In this document: piece after piece, positions 16,516 to 24,813 of the stretch | Position numbering within the stretch: position 1 is the stretch's first letter | Layout of the letters: each line of letters starts with the position of its first letter | Assembly (NCBI RefSeq): GCF_002094975.1 | Contig: NZ_CP015283.1 | Coordinates: forward strand, 1,783,501-1,847,500 | DNA from: Streptococcus salivarius | GTDB taxonomy: Bacteria > Bacillota > Bacilli > Lactobacillales > Streptococcaceae | Direction of reading: 5' to 3' | Length of the DNA stretch: 64,000 bases | Notes under the pieces: generated by a model | Database searches by the model: none | Told to the model about the DNA's origin: nothing | What the model saw: only the letters and a program-made list of their open reading frames with translations | Program-made: the position numbers and the translations under genes

Positions 16516-16547
16516 AGAGCCTAGGACAAGCAGTCTAGGCTCTTTTC
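16516..16547 (+). terminator. Terminator downstream of birA
   Basis: Arms AGAGCCTAGGAC and GTCTAGGCTCT followed by TTTTCATT on the plus strand. It lies about 190 bases after the birA stop, upstream of the convergent small gene. Confidence 0.65.
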
Positions 16548-16635
16548 ATTTTTACACGGATGGACCTTCCAATTATTAGCTTCAGAAATCTATCAAATTA
16601 CACTTGACTATCTCGCCATCTAACTTACTGGGATT

Positions 16636-16704
16636 GGACCTAAAAAGGTCCACTGAACAGCCTCGCTTTTGGCTTTCTTGGCTCGGACCTAAAAAGGTCC
16701 ACTG
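16636..16704. repeat. Direct repeat of 20 bases, 49-base period, downstream of dnaX
   Basis: GGACCTAAAAAGGTCCACTG occurs at 16636-16655 and again at 16685-16704. Each copy contains the palindrome GGACC/GGTCC. Confidence 0.9.
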
Positions 16705-16713
16705 GACCTTTTT
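16691..16713 (-). terminator. dnaX terminator
   Basis: Perfect ten-base arms AAAAAGGTCC and GGACCTTTTT with a three-base loop. It begins within the dnaX stop codon. The upstream repeat copy at 16636 could act as a second one. Confidence 0.7.
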
Positions 16714-18364
16714 AGTCCTCTATTTCTACTACATCAGAGAGAAAGTCGAGTTCTTGAGGGATATACTCTTCGCGATCTTCTTTTTCCAATTCTTCTTTGG
16801 ATTTGAGACTTCGTGCAAATTCTGTTCGGAGTTTTTCAAATTCTGCTTTTGGAACAGCCATAATATTAGGTGAGAAACCGGCAGCTGAACTCATGATATT
16901 GCCAAACATATCATTGAGATCACTGCGTTTCATGACCTGTTCAGCATTAAAAGCGGCATTAAATGCCAGGATAGCATTTTCCTGATTGGCCAGTACAGGC
17001 TCGGAGCCATTCAAAAGTGCCCTATTTTGTGGGCTAATAGAATCCAAGATTTCAGGCCAAGTTGCCTTTAGGGCATCCAGACACTGGCGTGATTTCTGCG
17101 GATTTTCCATGGTTTCACGCATAATAGTAAGAATCTTTTCACGATCCACCTTGTACTGATAAGCAGGTTTGGCTTTTCGAGTTGGTGCTACTTCTCCTTG
17201 GGCTTTGCCCTCTTTAAGAGCTTTACGTAGACCTTCTACCTCGCGACGAAGACTATCTAACTCTTCTTGCAAATTCCCCGGAATTTCTTGTGAAGCCTGA
17301 GTATGAGTCTCTGACAATTTTATAGTCAGCTTTTCCGCATAGATTTTAGGATGTGTTCCAGTTTTAATTTCTGGCAAGGCACTTGTAACCAAGTCAATCA
17401 ATTGGAAAAGTCGGTCTTGCTCCAGAGAAAGATTCTCTTCAAAAAGGGGACTATGGTGACTGTTCTCTCCGCCCGCTTTGACAATCAAAAGATCACGGAA
17501 ATACTCCAAGAGATCCGTCGCAAAACGGCTCATAGACTTGCCATTATCAAAAAGAGTTTCAAGATTTGATAAAGCTTGCGTAGTCTCTTGATTGCGAACG
17601 TTAGCGACAAAACTGTCTAGGGCTGTTAAACCAATAGAACCTGTGATTTCTTCAGCTACGGCTTGGCTGACATGATTGTCCGGAGACAGACTCAGTGCTT
17701 GGTCTAAGATTGACAAAGCATCACGCATACCACCTTCCGCACGACGAGCAATAATGGTCAAAGCCTCATCATCAAAGGTTAATCCTTCTTTTTCCAGAAT
17801 TGAAGCCAAATGTTCTTTAATAGCTCCCTGCTTGATCGATTTAAACTCAAAACGTTGAACACGAGAGAGGATGGTTGCTGGAATCTTATGTAATTCAGTG
17901 GTCGCCAGGATAAAGACCACATTTTCAGTTGGTTCTTCCAAAGTCTTCAAAAGAGCATTGAAGGCACCTGTCGAAAGCATGTGAACCTCGTCGATAATAT
18001 AGACCTTGTAAGTCGCACGACTTGGAGCATAGGTCGACTTATCACGAATCTCACGAATCTCATCCACACCGTTGTTGGAAGCCGCATCAATCTCGATAAC
18101 ATCTTCGAGACTTCCGTTAGTAATATCGCGACAAATATCGCAGTGATTACAAGGCTCACCATCAACTTGATTAGGACAGTTCATAGCCTTGGCAAAGATT
18201 TTCGCCGCACTGGTTTTACCGGTACCACGTGGCCCAGAAAAGAGATAGGCATGGCTGATTTTCCCTGACTCTACCGCCTGTCTGAGCGTGGTTGAAATCA
18301 CTTTTTGACCAACCATTTCACCAAAGGTCTGACTACGGTATTTACGATATAAGGCTTGATACAT
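16712..18364 (-). CDS. dnaX: DNA polymerase III subunits gamma/tau
   Basis: Clamp-loader ATPase of the replisome, 550 residues. Starts MYQALYRKYRSQTFGEMVGQ. Walker A is FSGPRGTGKTSAAKIFAKA (about 42-60), followed by a four-cysteine zinc site (CPNQ..CNHCDIC), Walker B IIDEVHML and sensor motifs (LATTELHKIPATILSRVQRF). A charged C-terminal tau-like region includes a predicted coiled coil (LQEELDSLRREVEGLRKALK). The start ATG shares one base with the stop of the upstream gene (TAATG), so translation is coupled. I saw no evident programmed frameshift site. Confidence 0.95.
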   Translation of the reverse strand: MYQALYRKYRSQTFGEMVGQKVISTTLRQAVESGKISHAYLFSGPRGTGKTSAAKIFAKAMNCPNQVDGEPCNHCDICRDITNGSLEDVIEIDAASNNGVDEIREIRDKSTYAPSRATYKVYIIDEVHMLSTGAFNALLKTLEEPTENVVFILATTELHKIPATILSRVQRFEFKSIKQGAIKEHLASILEKEGLTFDDEALTIIARRAEGGMRDALSILDQALSLSPDNHVSQAVAEEITGSIGLTALDSFVANVRNQETTQALSNLETLFDNGKSMSRFATDLLEYFRDLLIVKAGGENSHHSPLFEENLSLEQDRLFQLIDLVTSALPEIKTGTHPKIYAEKLTIKLSETHTQASQEIPGNLQEELDSLRREVEGLRKALKEGKAQGEVAPTRKAKPAYQYKVDREKILTIMRETMENPQKSRQCLDALKATWPEILDSISPQNRALLNGSEPVLANQENAILAFNAAFNAEQVMKRSDLNDMFGNIMSSAAGFSPNIMAVPKAEFEKLRTEFARSLKSKEELEKEDREEYIPQELDFLSDVVEIED

Positions 18365-18864
18365 TAGTTTACCTCAAACATTCCAAATGTAAGCTCGGTT
18401 TTCTCGAGTAGAATTTTGATAAACGCTTCCAGATAATCTTGGTCTACGTCGTTATAGTCTCCTACTTGGTGAGAATCCAAATCGAGAACACCAACTAATT
18501 TGCCATCTTTGACCATTGGTACAACAATTTCACTTCGAGCAGCGGAATCACAAGCAATGTAATTGGCGTGTTTGGTGACATCTTCGACAATTAGGGTTCT
18601 ATTTTCTGCTGCAGACTGGCCACAAACACCCTTACCTAGGGCAATTCGAACACAAGAAACATTACCTTGGAAAGGGCCAAGGATTAACTCATTCTTGACA
18701 TTATCCATCAGGTAGAAGCCTGTGAACACAGAATTTGGTAGGGTTGTATTCAAGAGAGCTGAGGCATTAGAAAAGTTGGCCATAGCATTGTCTTCATTGG
18801 CAAAAAGCACCTTAGCCTGTGCTAGCATTAATTCATAGGCTGATTTTTTTTCTTCGTTAGTCAT
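18364..18864 (-). CDS. GAF-domain free methionine-(R)-sulfoxide reductase (fRMsr, YebR-like)
   Basis: About 166 residues forming one GAF domain. The three cysteines that define free-Met-R-sulfoxide reductases are present in context: SCVRIALGKGVCGQSAA and HANYIACDSAARSEIVVPM. The enzyme should reduce free methionine-R-sulfoxide in the cytoplasm using thioredoxin. The start is the ATG of MTNEEKK at 18864: the upstream ATG at 18873 lies inside a TATAAT. That -10 ends seven bases before the chosen ATG and no Shine-Dalgarno exists, so the message could be leaderless. It is coupled to dnaX through TAATG. Confidence 0.82.
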   Translation of the reverse strand: MTNEEKKSAYELMLAQAKVLFANEDNAMANFSNASALLNTTLPNSVFTGFYLMDNVKNELILGPFQGNVSCVRIALGKGVCGQSAAENRTLIVEDVTKHANYIACDSAARSEIVVPMVKDGKLVGVLDLDSHQVGDYNDVDQDYLEAFIKILLEKTELTFGMFEVN

Positions 18865-18897
18865 AACTACCATTATAGCAAAGATAGGTTCTTAAAA

Positions 18898-19809
18898 CTA
18901 AGATTGACCTACCTTTTCTCCTTCCCTTTCATTTAAAAATAATTCAAGATCTTGAACGACATTTTTAGGATATTCTGGACTAGAAATCTGATAAAACTTA
19001 ACAGTCATTCGATTTCTGAACCAGGTTAATTGACGTTTAGCAAATCGACGCGTATTTTGCTTGAGTTTTTCCAAGGCTTCGTCCAAGCTCTGGTTCCCAG
19101 CAAAATAAGGAAACAACTCCTTGTAGCCTATACCACGAGCTGACTGGGCATTAGGATAATTTTCGTACAGCCACATGGCCTCTTCCAAGAGACCATGTTC
19201 AACCATCTTGTCTACTCGTGTATTGATGCGGTCATAGATCAAGGAACGTTTATCATCTAATCCGATAAGAAAGGGATCATAAGTCGTCTCAGTATTTTCA
19301 AGATTCTCCGAAAAACGATGAAGTTCAAGTGCTCTAATGGCACGACGACGGTTAATCTCTTTAATCTCAATACCTAAGCGATCAATTTTTTCAAAAAGTT
19401 CCTGATCAGATAATTGCTCTAATTCCGAGCGATAGGCTAAAACCTGCTCCTGATCTACCTGTCCCCCTAGGTGATACCCTTCTAGGAGACTTTGTAAATA
19501 GAGACCTGTTCCTCCTACTATAATAGGCAGCTTGCCACGACTAACAATGTCAGAAATGGCAACCTCTGCCTCTATCACAAAATCATAGGCTGAATAGGAC
19601 TCATCAACATCGCGAACATCAATCAGATGATGCACTGCTGCTGCCTGCTCTTCAGGAGTGGCCTTGGCGGTTCCTATATTCAATTGTCGGTAAACCTGCT
19701 GGCTATCTCCTGAAATAATTTCGCCATTAAAACGCTTGGCCAATTCAATTCCAAGCGCTGTTTTTCCTACAGCAGTAGGACCAGCTACTACAATAAGTTT
19801 GGTTTTCAT
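18898..19809 (-). CDS. miaA: tRNA dimethylallyltransferase
   Basis: Adds a dimethylallyl group to A37 of tRNAs reading UNN codons. 303 residues. The P-loop [18 protein letters not shown] is at residues 8-25; then [32 protein letters not shown] and [13 protein letters not shown]. The C-terminus has [18 protein letters not shown] start it at [10 protein letters not shown] (19809); an upstream frame extension has no support. The Shine-Dalgarno is weak. It is divergent from the DUF3042 gene. The methionine sulfoxide reductase gene follows after 33 bases. Confidence 0.95.
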   Translation of the reverse strand: MKTKLIVVAGPTAVGKTALGIELAKRFNGEIISGDSQQVYRQLNIGTAKATPEEQAAAVHHLIDVRDVDESYSAYDFVIEAEVAISDIVSRGKLPIIVGGTGLYLQSLLEGYHLGGQVDQEQVLAYRSELEQLSDQELFEKIDRLGIEIKEINRRRAIRALELHRFSENLENTETTYDPFLIGLDDKRSLIYDRINTRVDKMVEHGLLEEAMWLYENYPNAQSARGIGYKELFPYFAGNQSLDEALEKLKQNTRRFAKRQLTWFRNRMTVKFYQISSPEYPKNVVQDLELFLNEREGEKVGQS

Positions 19810-19884
19810 AATGTTTTCACTTGCTATTCTAGATATTTTTTTAGATAATATAAGCATATTATAACATATACGGAGGATAGTCTC

Positions 19885-20061
19885 ATGGCTAAAAAACATT
19901 CATTTGCTAAAGGTCTTGCTACTGGCGTTCTTGGAACTGCTGCTACCGTTGCAGGTGCCGTTTTCGCAGTTAAAAAGACAATTATCGAACCAGAAGAAAA
20001 GAAATTGGCTTTCATCGAAGAAAATCGTAAAAAAGCAGCTCGCCGTCGTGTAAGTCGCTAA
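19885..20061 (+). CDS. DUF3042 family small protein
   Basis: 58 residues, start ATG at 19885 with GGAGGA seven bases upstream, stop TAA at 20059-20061. It begins [20 protein letters not shown], has an Ala/Gly/Val-rich membrane-like helix, and ends in a basic tail ([13 protein letters not shown]). This matches DUF3042 of Lactobacillales. Function is unknown. The gene has its own terminator and is divergent from miaA. Codon use looks like highly expressed genes of this genome. Confidence 0.85.
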   Translation: MAKKHSFAKGLATGVLGTAATVAGAVFAVKKTIIEPEEKKLAFIEENRKKAARRRVSR

Positions 20062-20068
20062 TAATGAG

Positions 20069-20090
20069 AACCAGGGAAACCTGGTTTTTT
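20069..20090 (+). terminator. Terminator of the DUF3042 gene
   Basis: AACCAGG/CCTGGTT with a GAAA tetraloop and a TTTTTT tail, eight bases after the stop. Confidence 0.9.
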
Positions 20091-20137
20091 ACTGTTATTT
20101 TTAACTCTTCATCTATGACTAGGAACAGAGCCAAATT

Positions 20138-20172
20138 GAAAAGAAAAGAAAAGAAAAGAAAAGAAAAGAAAA
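20138..20172. repeat. Pentanucleotide microsatellite (GAAAA)7
   Basis: Seven perfect GAAAA units in a non-coding stretch just before the IS3 end. Confidence 0.9.
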
Positions 20173-20197
20173 AATATAATATCATTACATTTGTGAA

Positions 20198-20420
20198 CTG
20201 CACCCCAAAAGTTAGACAGAAAAAAATTAACTTTTGAGGTGTTTTTCTTATGAAATTAACTTATGGGGACAATGTTCTGGTCTATGAATTTAGAAATCAA
20301 GAAAAAATTAGACGAACTTTCAAATAAATTTGGAATAATCGTTTACAAACATAGGTACATACTTAAATTGATTAATCGTTACGAAATAGAGAGCATCAAA
20401 AAAGGAAAGAATCATTGATA
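20198..20420 (+). pseudogene. IS3-family left end and OrfA fragment
   Basis: Starts with the terminal repeat CTGCACCCCAAAAGTTAGAC, then MKLTYGDNVLVYEFRNQ, an early deletion, and in a shifted frame LSNKFGI..YILKLINRYEIESIKKGKN, the OrfA helix-turn-helix region. Everything after OrfA is missing. The same end sequence marks the remnants at 12.15 kb and 34.72 kb. Confidence 0.75.
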
Positions 20421-20655
20421 CCTTGGTTTGGTTGTTAACCTAGTCGATTGTTTTAGTAGTTGTAATTGCGAAACCTTGATCAACAACTTCAACTTCTGCT
20501 TCTGGAGTATTGCCAGATTGCAAATCTGACTCTTCTGGAGTTGTACCGAAAACGGTAGAACCCAATGAACCATTTGGCACCAAAGTCAAATGACCATCTG
20601 AATAGAATTCGCCAATTGCTCCTTTGTCATTTCGATATTGTTATCTTGTTCCATA
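20420..20655 (-). pseudogene. Prophage structural gene remnant
   Basis: Minus strand: an ATG at about 20655 gives MEQDNNIEMTKEQLANSIQ, then a frameshift to SDGHLTLVPNGSLGSTVFGT, ending VVDQGFAITTTKTID and a stop near 20449. It is colinear with the other head genes to the right and looks like a truncated phage head or scaffold-type gene. I cannot name the family. Confidence 0.45.
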
Positions 20656-20790
20656 ATTTCCTCCCACCTAGTCCCCTAGTTGTACACCGTCAGAGCCACG
20701 AATGAGGTAGCTATCCCCTTCTAGTCTCATCTGAAATACTACGTTACAAGCCACGCTAGTATTGTTTATTTAGGGCTTAAATTAGCCCTA

Positions 20791-20846
20791 TGCGCTGACG
20801 AGGTATCGAACCCCAAAGCCCTTTGGCTAGCACGGCTATCAGCGCA
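20791..20846 (-). ncRNA. tRNA-like element in the prophage remnant
   Basis: Minus strand: an eight-base-pair acceptor-like stem TGCGCTGA/TCAGCGCA closes 56 bases. The 3' half holds a T-arm with a five-pair stem (TGGGG/CCTCG, including wobble pairs) and the canonical seven-base loop TTCGATA. The space for D and anticodon arms is only 23 bases, with a short AGCC/GGCT hairpin. It is therefore not a functional tRNA; it may be a deleted tRNA or a phage tRNA-mimic. A terminator-like hairpin (GTCGTA/TACGGC, TTTTTC) lies just upstream. Confidence 0.45.
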
Positions 20847-20883
20847 TAAGAAAAAGCCGTATTGCTACGACTTCAATTATTTA

Positions 20884-21126
20884 TTAAGCATACCTTACTT
20901 CGACGTTTTCCATCAATTTTGGCAGTGTAACGCCGTCCAGTTTCAGTTCTATGAGCTCATCAAACGACTTTACGATTATCTCCTTGCCATCGTAAACAAC
21001 AACTATGTTATTTTCTGATTCAGGAAGAATGCTAACAGTTTTACCATCAACTTCAAAATCTGCATCCCAAAGATATTCGCAAAGTTGTTTTAATTCCTTT
21101 AGGTTTTGACTATAAGACATCGCCAT
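20884..21126 (-). CDS. Hypothetical phage protein
   Basis: 80 residues from the ATG at 21126, which has AGAGGAG five bases upstream. Acidic, no membrane segment; contains FEVDGKTVSILPESENN and IIVKSFDELIELKLDG. It lies between head-gene remnants of the prophage, in the same orientation, and is probably a small phage protein left intact by chance. I recognise no family. Confidence 0.55.
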   Translation of the reverse strand: MAMSYSQNLKELKQLCEYLWDADFEVDGKTVSILPESENNIVVVYDGKEIIVKSFDELIELKLDGVTLPKLMENVEVRYA

Positions 21127-21331
21127 TCTCACTCCTCTCTTCATCAGTTAACTTCCTGGTTGTTCTCTTCTTGGCTTTTGATTTACTAGGTTCGTGGTAA
21201 TCAATATCGTGAGCGTATTCCCTGTTTTTTCAAAATGAATGTTTATCTGGTTATCTGTGATTCGTGAAGTGAATATCCTTATACCTCATACCATCATAGT
21301 TATAGAAAGAACACCCAAGAATATCACCGTT
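21127..21331 (-). pseudogene. Degraded phage sequence between head genes
   Basis: Minus-strand fragments such as YNYDGMRYKDIHFTNHR and EYAHDIDYHEPSKSKAKKR are in different frames with stops between them. The last fragment overlaps the start of the next small gene. It looks like one decayed phage gene. Confidence 0.4.
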
Positions 21332-22118
21332 CTAAGCATTGTGTTGAATCACCTTTCTCGCCTCCCCGACAGGGTGCGGAGTTCCATTGATTACTTCATC
21401 CACTTGTACAATACCATTTTCATTAATTTTATGCAATTTCTCTTTGTCCAAATACACTTCAGCAACTGCACAATGACAATATGGGGGCATAGGCGGGGCA
21501 TTTAGTCCGCTATCAATCTTGTCAATTGGAACAGGTTCCTTCTCGGTATCACGGCCAACCTGTTTACAATAATCGCAAGCTCTTGAATCTGGCATGAGTT
21601 TGAAATACTCAAAACCGTTTTCTTTCATAATATCTTTCTGCGCCAAAGTTTGAACTCTAGCATGTTCCGTGATACCTAAACGCTCTGCATTAGTACGGAG
21701 CACATCCATGTGTTTTCTAATGCGTCTCGCAATCGTTAAGCCGTTATTTCCACGAATTAAAGCCCTCGTTACCTCAGTTCTAACAAGTTGCCGTAGCTGA
21801 GCATTTCTACCCCAGATACGCTCCGACCATTTAGCGCCTTCGAAATTAGCGTTAACAGCCGTCGTCATGTACCTTTCAAGTGTTTTCTTGTTAGGCACCG
21901 TCTGATCAAGCAGGCTTCCTCTTACAATTTCGCTCTTATAGCCATTCATCAGATAATCGTTAGTTAATTGACGTTCGCCTTCAGATAAAACCAATAGTTC
22001 GAGTTCTAACTCTTGGATAAGAAGCTCTTGACGACCAACAGACATAGAAAAGTTGTAGTCTCGAAGCTCCTTGTTTGCCTCTGGACTAAAATCTTTGTCA
22101 GCTACATACTGTTTAGCT
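21332..22118 (-). pseudogene. Phage head morphogenesis / minor capsid protein (SPP1 gp7-like), N-terminally truncated
   Basis: The frame is open from about 22118 (AKQYVADKDFSPEANKELRD) to the stop at 21332. It contains the C-terminal Phage_Mu_F/SPP1 gp7 region with RACDYCKQVGRDTEKEP and LNAPPMPPYCHCAVAEV, whose cysteines and histidine form the typical putative zinc site. The N-terminal half is missing: the frame runs straight into integrase sequence of the opposite strand, so a deletion joined the two. An internal ATG at 22045 could still give a 237-residue product. Confidence 0.75.
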
Positions 22119-22625
22119 TATAGGTAAAACTGGCATACGTTTCGCCGAATGTTTAGGTTTGACGGTGGATGATGTTGATCACGATGCAGGCATGGTGTCC
22201 ATCAATAAAACATGGGACTATAAAAATGATTCTGGTTTCATGCCTACAAAAACAAAAAGCAGTATTAGAGAAATACCGCTTAATGATGATTTTATAAAAT
22301 TCGTTGACCACTTACCACCAACCAAGGATGGCAGGCTACTACCTCCTTATCAAATAATGGCATAAATAAAACCCTACGGAAAATCGTAGGGCGTGAGGTA
22401 CGTGTCCACTCCTTAAGTCATACTTATACTAGTTACTTAATTGCCCACGATATCGATTTGATTTCTGTATCTCAAGTTTTAGGGCACGAAAATCTAAACA
22501 TCACACTGGAAGTCTACGCCCACCAATTACAAGAGCAAAAGTCTCGTAACGACGAAAAGATAAAACAAATTGGGGCAAATTGGGGGCAAATTGGGGGCAA
22601 AATAGCTTTAAAACCGCATGCTTAA
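22119..22625 (+). pseudogene. Phage tyrosine-recombinase (integrase) remnant, C-terminal half
   Basis: In frame, GKTGIRFAECLGLTVDDVDH, MVSINKTWDYKNDSGFMPT and KSSIREIPLNDDF lead to a frameshift near 22340. The rest reads LRKIVGREVRVHSLSHTYTS, LISVSQVLGHENLNITLEVY and AHQLQEQKSRNDEKIKQ. The catalytic Tyr is present, but the HxxR box is HSLS, losing the Arg. The N-terminal half is deleted. The 3' end has three tandem copies of about 11 bases (AAATTGGGGGCA type). It ends next to tRNA-Arg, the attachment site. Confidence 0.8.
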
Positions 22626-22636
22626 AGGCTTAAAAA

Positions 22637-22708
22637 TGTCCCCTGCCGGAATCGAACCAGCAACGACTCCTTAGGAGGGAGTTGTTATATCCATTTAACT
22701 AAGAGGAC
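22637..22708 (-). tRNA. tRNA-Arg (anticodon CCT)
   Basis: 72 bases. Acceptor GTCCTCT/AGGGGAC, D-arm with TTAGTTAAATGGATATAA, anticodon stem around CTCCTAA (anticodon CCT) and T-arm with GGTTCGATTCC. CCA is not encoded. The 3' end faces the integrase remnant, as expected for phage insertion into the tRNA 3' end. Confidence 0.92.
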
Positions 22709-22713
22709 TTATG

Positions 22714-22742
22714 AAAAAATCTGCCACGAGGACAGATTTTTT
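22714..22742. terminator. Bidirectional terminator between rplS and tRNA-Arg
   Basis: AAAAAATCTG and CAGATTTTTT arms with T-runs on both strands, 17 bases after the rplS stop. Confidence 0.85.
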
Positions 22743-22758
22743 ATGTGAAATCTGTAAA

Positions 22759-23106
22759 TTATTTACGGATTTCTTTGATACGTGCAGCTTTACCTTGCAA
22801 AGCACGCAAGTAGTAAAGTTTAGCACGGCGGACTTTACCGTAGCGTACAACTTCAATCTTTTCAACACGTGGAGTGTGGATTGGGAAAGTACGTTCTACA
22901 CCGATACCGCTTGAAATTTTACGAACTGTGTACATTTCTGAGATCCCTTGACCTTTGCGTGAAATAACTACACCTTCAAAGATCTGGATACGTTCGCGAG
23001 TTCCTTCGACAACTTTCGCGTGAACGCGAACAGTGTCACCAGGACGGAATGATGGGATGTCAGTACGAAGTTGACCTTCTGTCAAACTTTGGATCAATGG
23101 ATTCAT
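22759..23106 (-). CDS. rplS: 50S ribosomal protein L19
   Basis: 115 residues, a full-length L19 that sits at the interface of the ribosomal subunits. Recognisable are [56 protein letters not shown] and [22 protein letters not shown] C-terminal sequence. Monocistronic, with its own leader and terminator. AGGAG lies upstream of the ATG. Confidence 0.97.
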   Translation of the reverse strand: MNPLIQSLTEGQLRTDIPSFRPGDTVRVHAKVVEGTRERIQIFEGVVISRKGQGISEMYTVRKISSGIGVERTFPIHTPRVEKIEVVRYGKVRRAKLYYLRALQGKAARIKEIRK

Positions 23107-23205
23107 TTTTATATACTCCTATCTTACTAATCTTAAGAGCAACCTCTGTGTCTCAGCGGATTAGCCGTTATTTTTGTGTGTCCATTACACACTCTTAGTA
23201 TCTTA
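23107..23205 (-). promoter_or_regulatory. Possible autoregulatory leader of rplS
   Basis: The minus-strand leader of about 95 bases holds a GTGTG/CACAC hairpin and a CGGCT/GCTG hairpin before the AGGAG. L19 leaders are known in Firmicutes; I cannot match a consensus by eye. Confidence 0.35.
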
Positions 23206-23233
23206 TCAAAAAATTATCAGGATGTCTAGTATA

Positions 23234-24459
23234 TTATTGCATTTCTAGCATTTTTTGTTGCCCATAAATGCTCGTCTTATGATTGATGAGATAAGCAAAA
23301 GCCATGACAATCGCATAAGGGAGTGCATTAGCGGGACCAAAGACTTCAACGCCAATGAAAATAGGCGCTAAAAGGGTATTGGTACTGCTACCAAAGACAG
23401 ACAGATAGCCTAGACCTGCTACAAGTGGAATTGGAAGGCCTAGAACTGGTGCTAAAACAGCACCAAGACTTGCTCCGATGGCAAACAAAGGAGTTACTTC
23501 CCCTCCTTGGAAACCAAGAGATAAGGTAAAGACGGTAAGGAGCAATTTCAAGAGCCAATCCAATGGATAAATGGTACCACCACCAACACTTAAAGCAATC
23601 AAATTCGTTCCAAGACCTGTATAGCGTCCCTTCCACAAAATCAAAAGAAGACAGGTTAAGACGACACTTCCTAATAGAACACGATAATAGGGATTTGGGA
23701 GCAGACTTGCCACTTTCTTTTTAGCTACTGATAAAAGATAAGCAAAGAGATTTCCTGCTACACCAAAGACCAGACCTAAAAGAGCTAATTTAACAAAGGT
23801 CTCAAGGTCAATAGTCAAACTATCGGATACAAAGTGGCTAAATTTTTCAAGACCTAAAAGATGGCTTGTAGTACTAGCCACAAAAGATGCAATAAGAGTT
23901 GGTACTAAAATTGGAAGGCTTAACTGTCCTAGGGTCAAGACCTCAAGAGCAAAGAAGGTCGCAGCGATTGGTGTTTGGAAGAGCCCTCCAAAACCAGCTG
24001 CCATCCCCATGGTCAAGAAAATGCGTGAAGCATTAGGGATCTTAAAATAGCGACTAAAAGCATGGGAAACTGTGGCTCCGAGCTGAACAGCAACTCCCTC
24101 ACGACCTGCAGATCCCCCGAACAGGTGGTCAGCCATGTGGTCACAGTCACAAGTGGAATTAACCTTAGGGGGACTTGATCCTCCTCATTATGTCCTACCT
24201 TGAAAATCAAGCCCATTCCCTGTGCTGCCTTACCAGCAAGCTTTTGATAAAGGTAAACTATCAAAAGGCCTGCTAAAGGAAGTGCTGGAACCAGATAAAA
24301 GATATGCTGGTCACGATATTCCGAGAGTCCTATAAGCACGCGCCCAAAAACAGCATCAATCAGTCCAACCAGCACCCCTAACAAGATTGCATAAAGACTT
24401 AACATTACTAAATGTAAGTAAGAAAGACCTTGACTATCACTTAATTGTTTTACTTTCAT
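23234..24459 (-). pseudogene. CLC-family channel/antiporter (CLC-F-like), frameshifted
   Basis: Two overlapping frames together make one CLC protein of about 407 residues. The N-terminal frame (from the ATG at 24459) ends correctly at LIPLVTVTTWLT; the C-terminal frame resumes with HLFGGSAGREGVAVQLG. Restoring one C in the run at about 24128 would give WLTHLFGG. GREGVAVQ rather than GREGP points to the fluoride-exporting CLC-F branch. Remaining motifs (GFGGLFQTPIAATFFALEVL, GFQGGEVTPLFAIGA) are intact, so inactivation is recent, or the base is a sequencing error. The start overlaps the chorismate mutase stop (ATGA). Confidence 0.85.
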
Positions 24460-24740
24460 TCTAGATGCCTACTTTTTTCCAGCTTACTTGCTTGATAAAT
24501 ACGTGAATGCTTCATAATATCCGCAAAACTTGCGACGATAGCTTCTTTATATTCGGAATTAAGGACACTAGCGCCTACCTTGTCTAACAGAGCCTGCTCT
24601 CGTTCGGGATCATAAATCGCCTTTCCGGTGCGTTGTTTATAAGCACTTACTCGAGTTACCAATTTCATACGTTCTTCCAACAAAGCCACAATCTCATTAT
24701 CAACGGTGTCAATTTGTTGGCGAATCTCATTTAAGTCCAT
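24456..24740 (-). CDS. Chorismate mutase, AroQ class
   Basis: 94 residues, all-helical AroQ fold: converts chorismate to prephenate for Phe and Tyr synthesis. It contains MDLNEIRQQIDTVDNEIVAL, LLEERMKLVTRVSAYK (active-site Arg and Lys) and IYDPEREQALLDKV. The start ATG at 24740 has AGGAGG five bases upstream; an upstream extension is not supported. It overlaps the next gene by four bases (ATGA). It is a stand-alone enzyme, unlinked to other aromatic genes here. Confidence 0.9.
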   Translation of the reverse strand: MDLNEIRQQIDTVDNEIVALLEERMKLVTRVSAYKQRTGKAIYDPEREQALLDKVGASVLNSEYKEAIVASFADIMKHSRIYQASKLEKSRHLE

Positions 24741-24813
24741 ACTGACCTCCTTTTTTCTCTTCATTATAACAAAAATGACCTGAGGACAAAAGAGCCTCAA
24801 GCCATTGAATTGC

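Noticed and set aside
16604..16873. 89-codon plus-strand frame overlapping the end of dnaX
   Set aside because: Begins in the repeated terminators and runs antisense to dnaX; low complexity.
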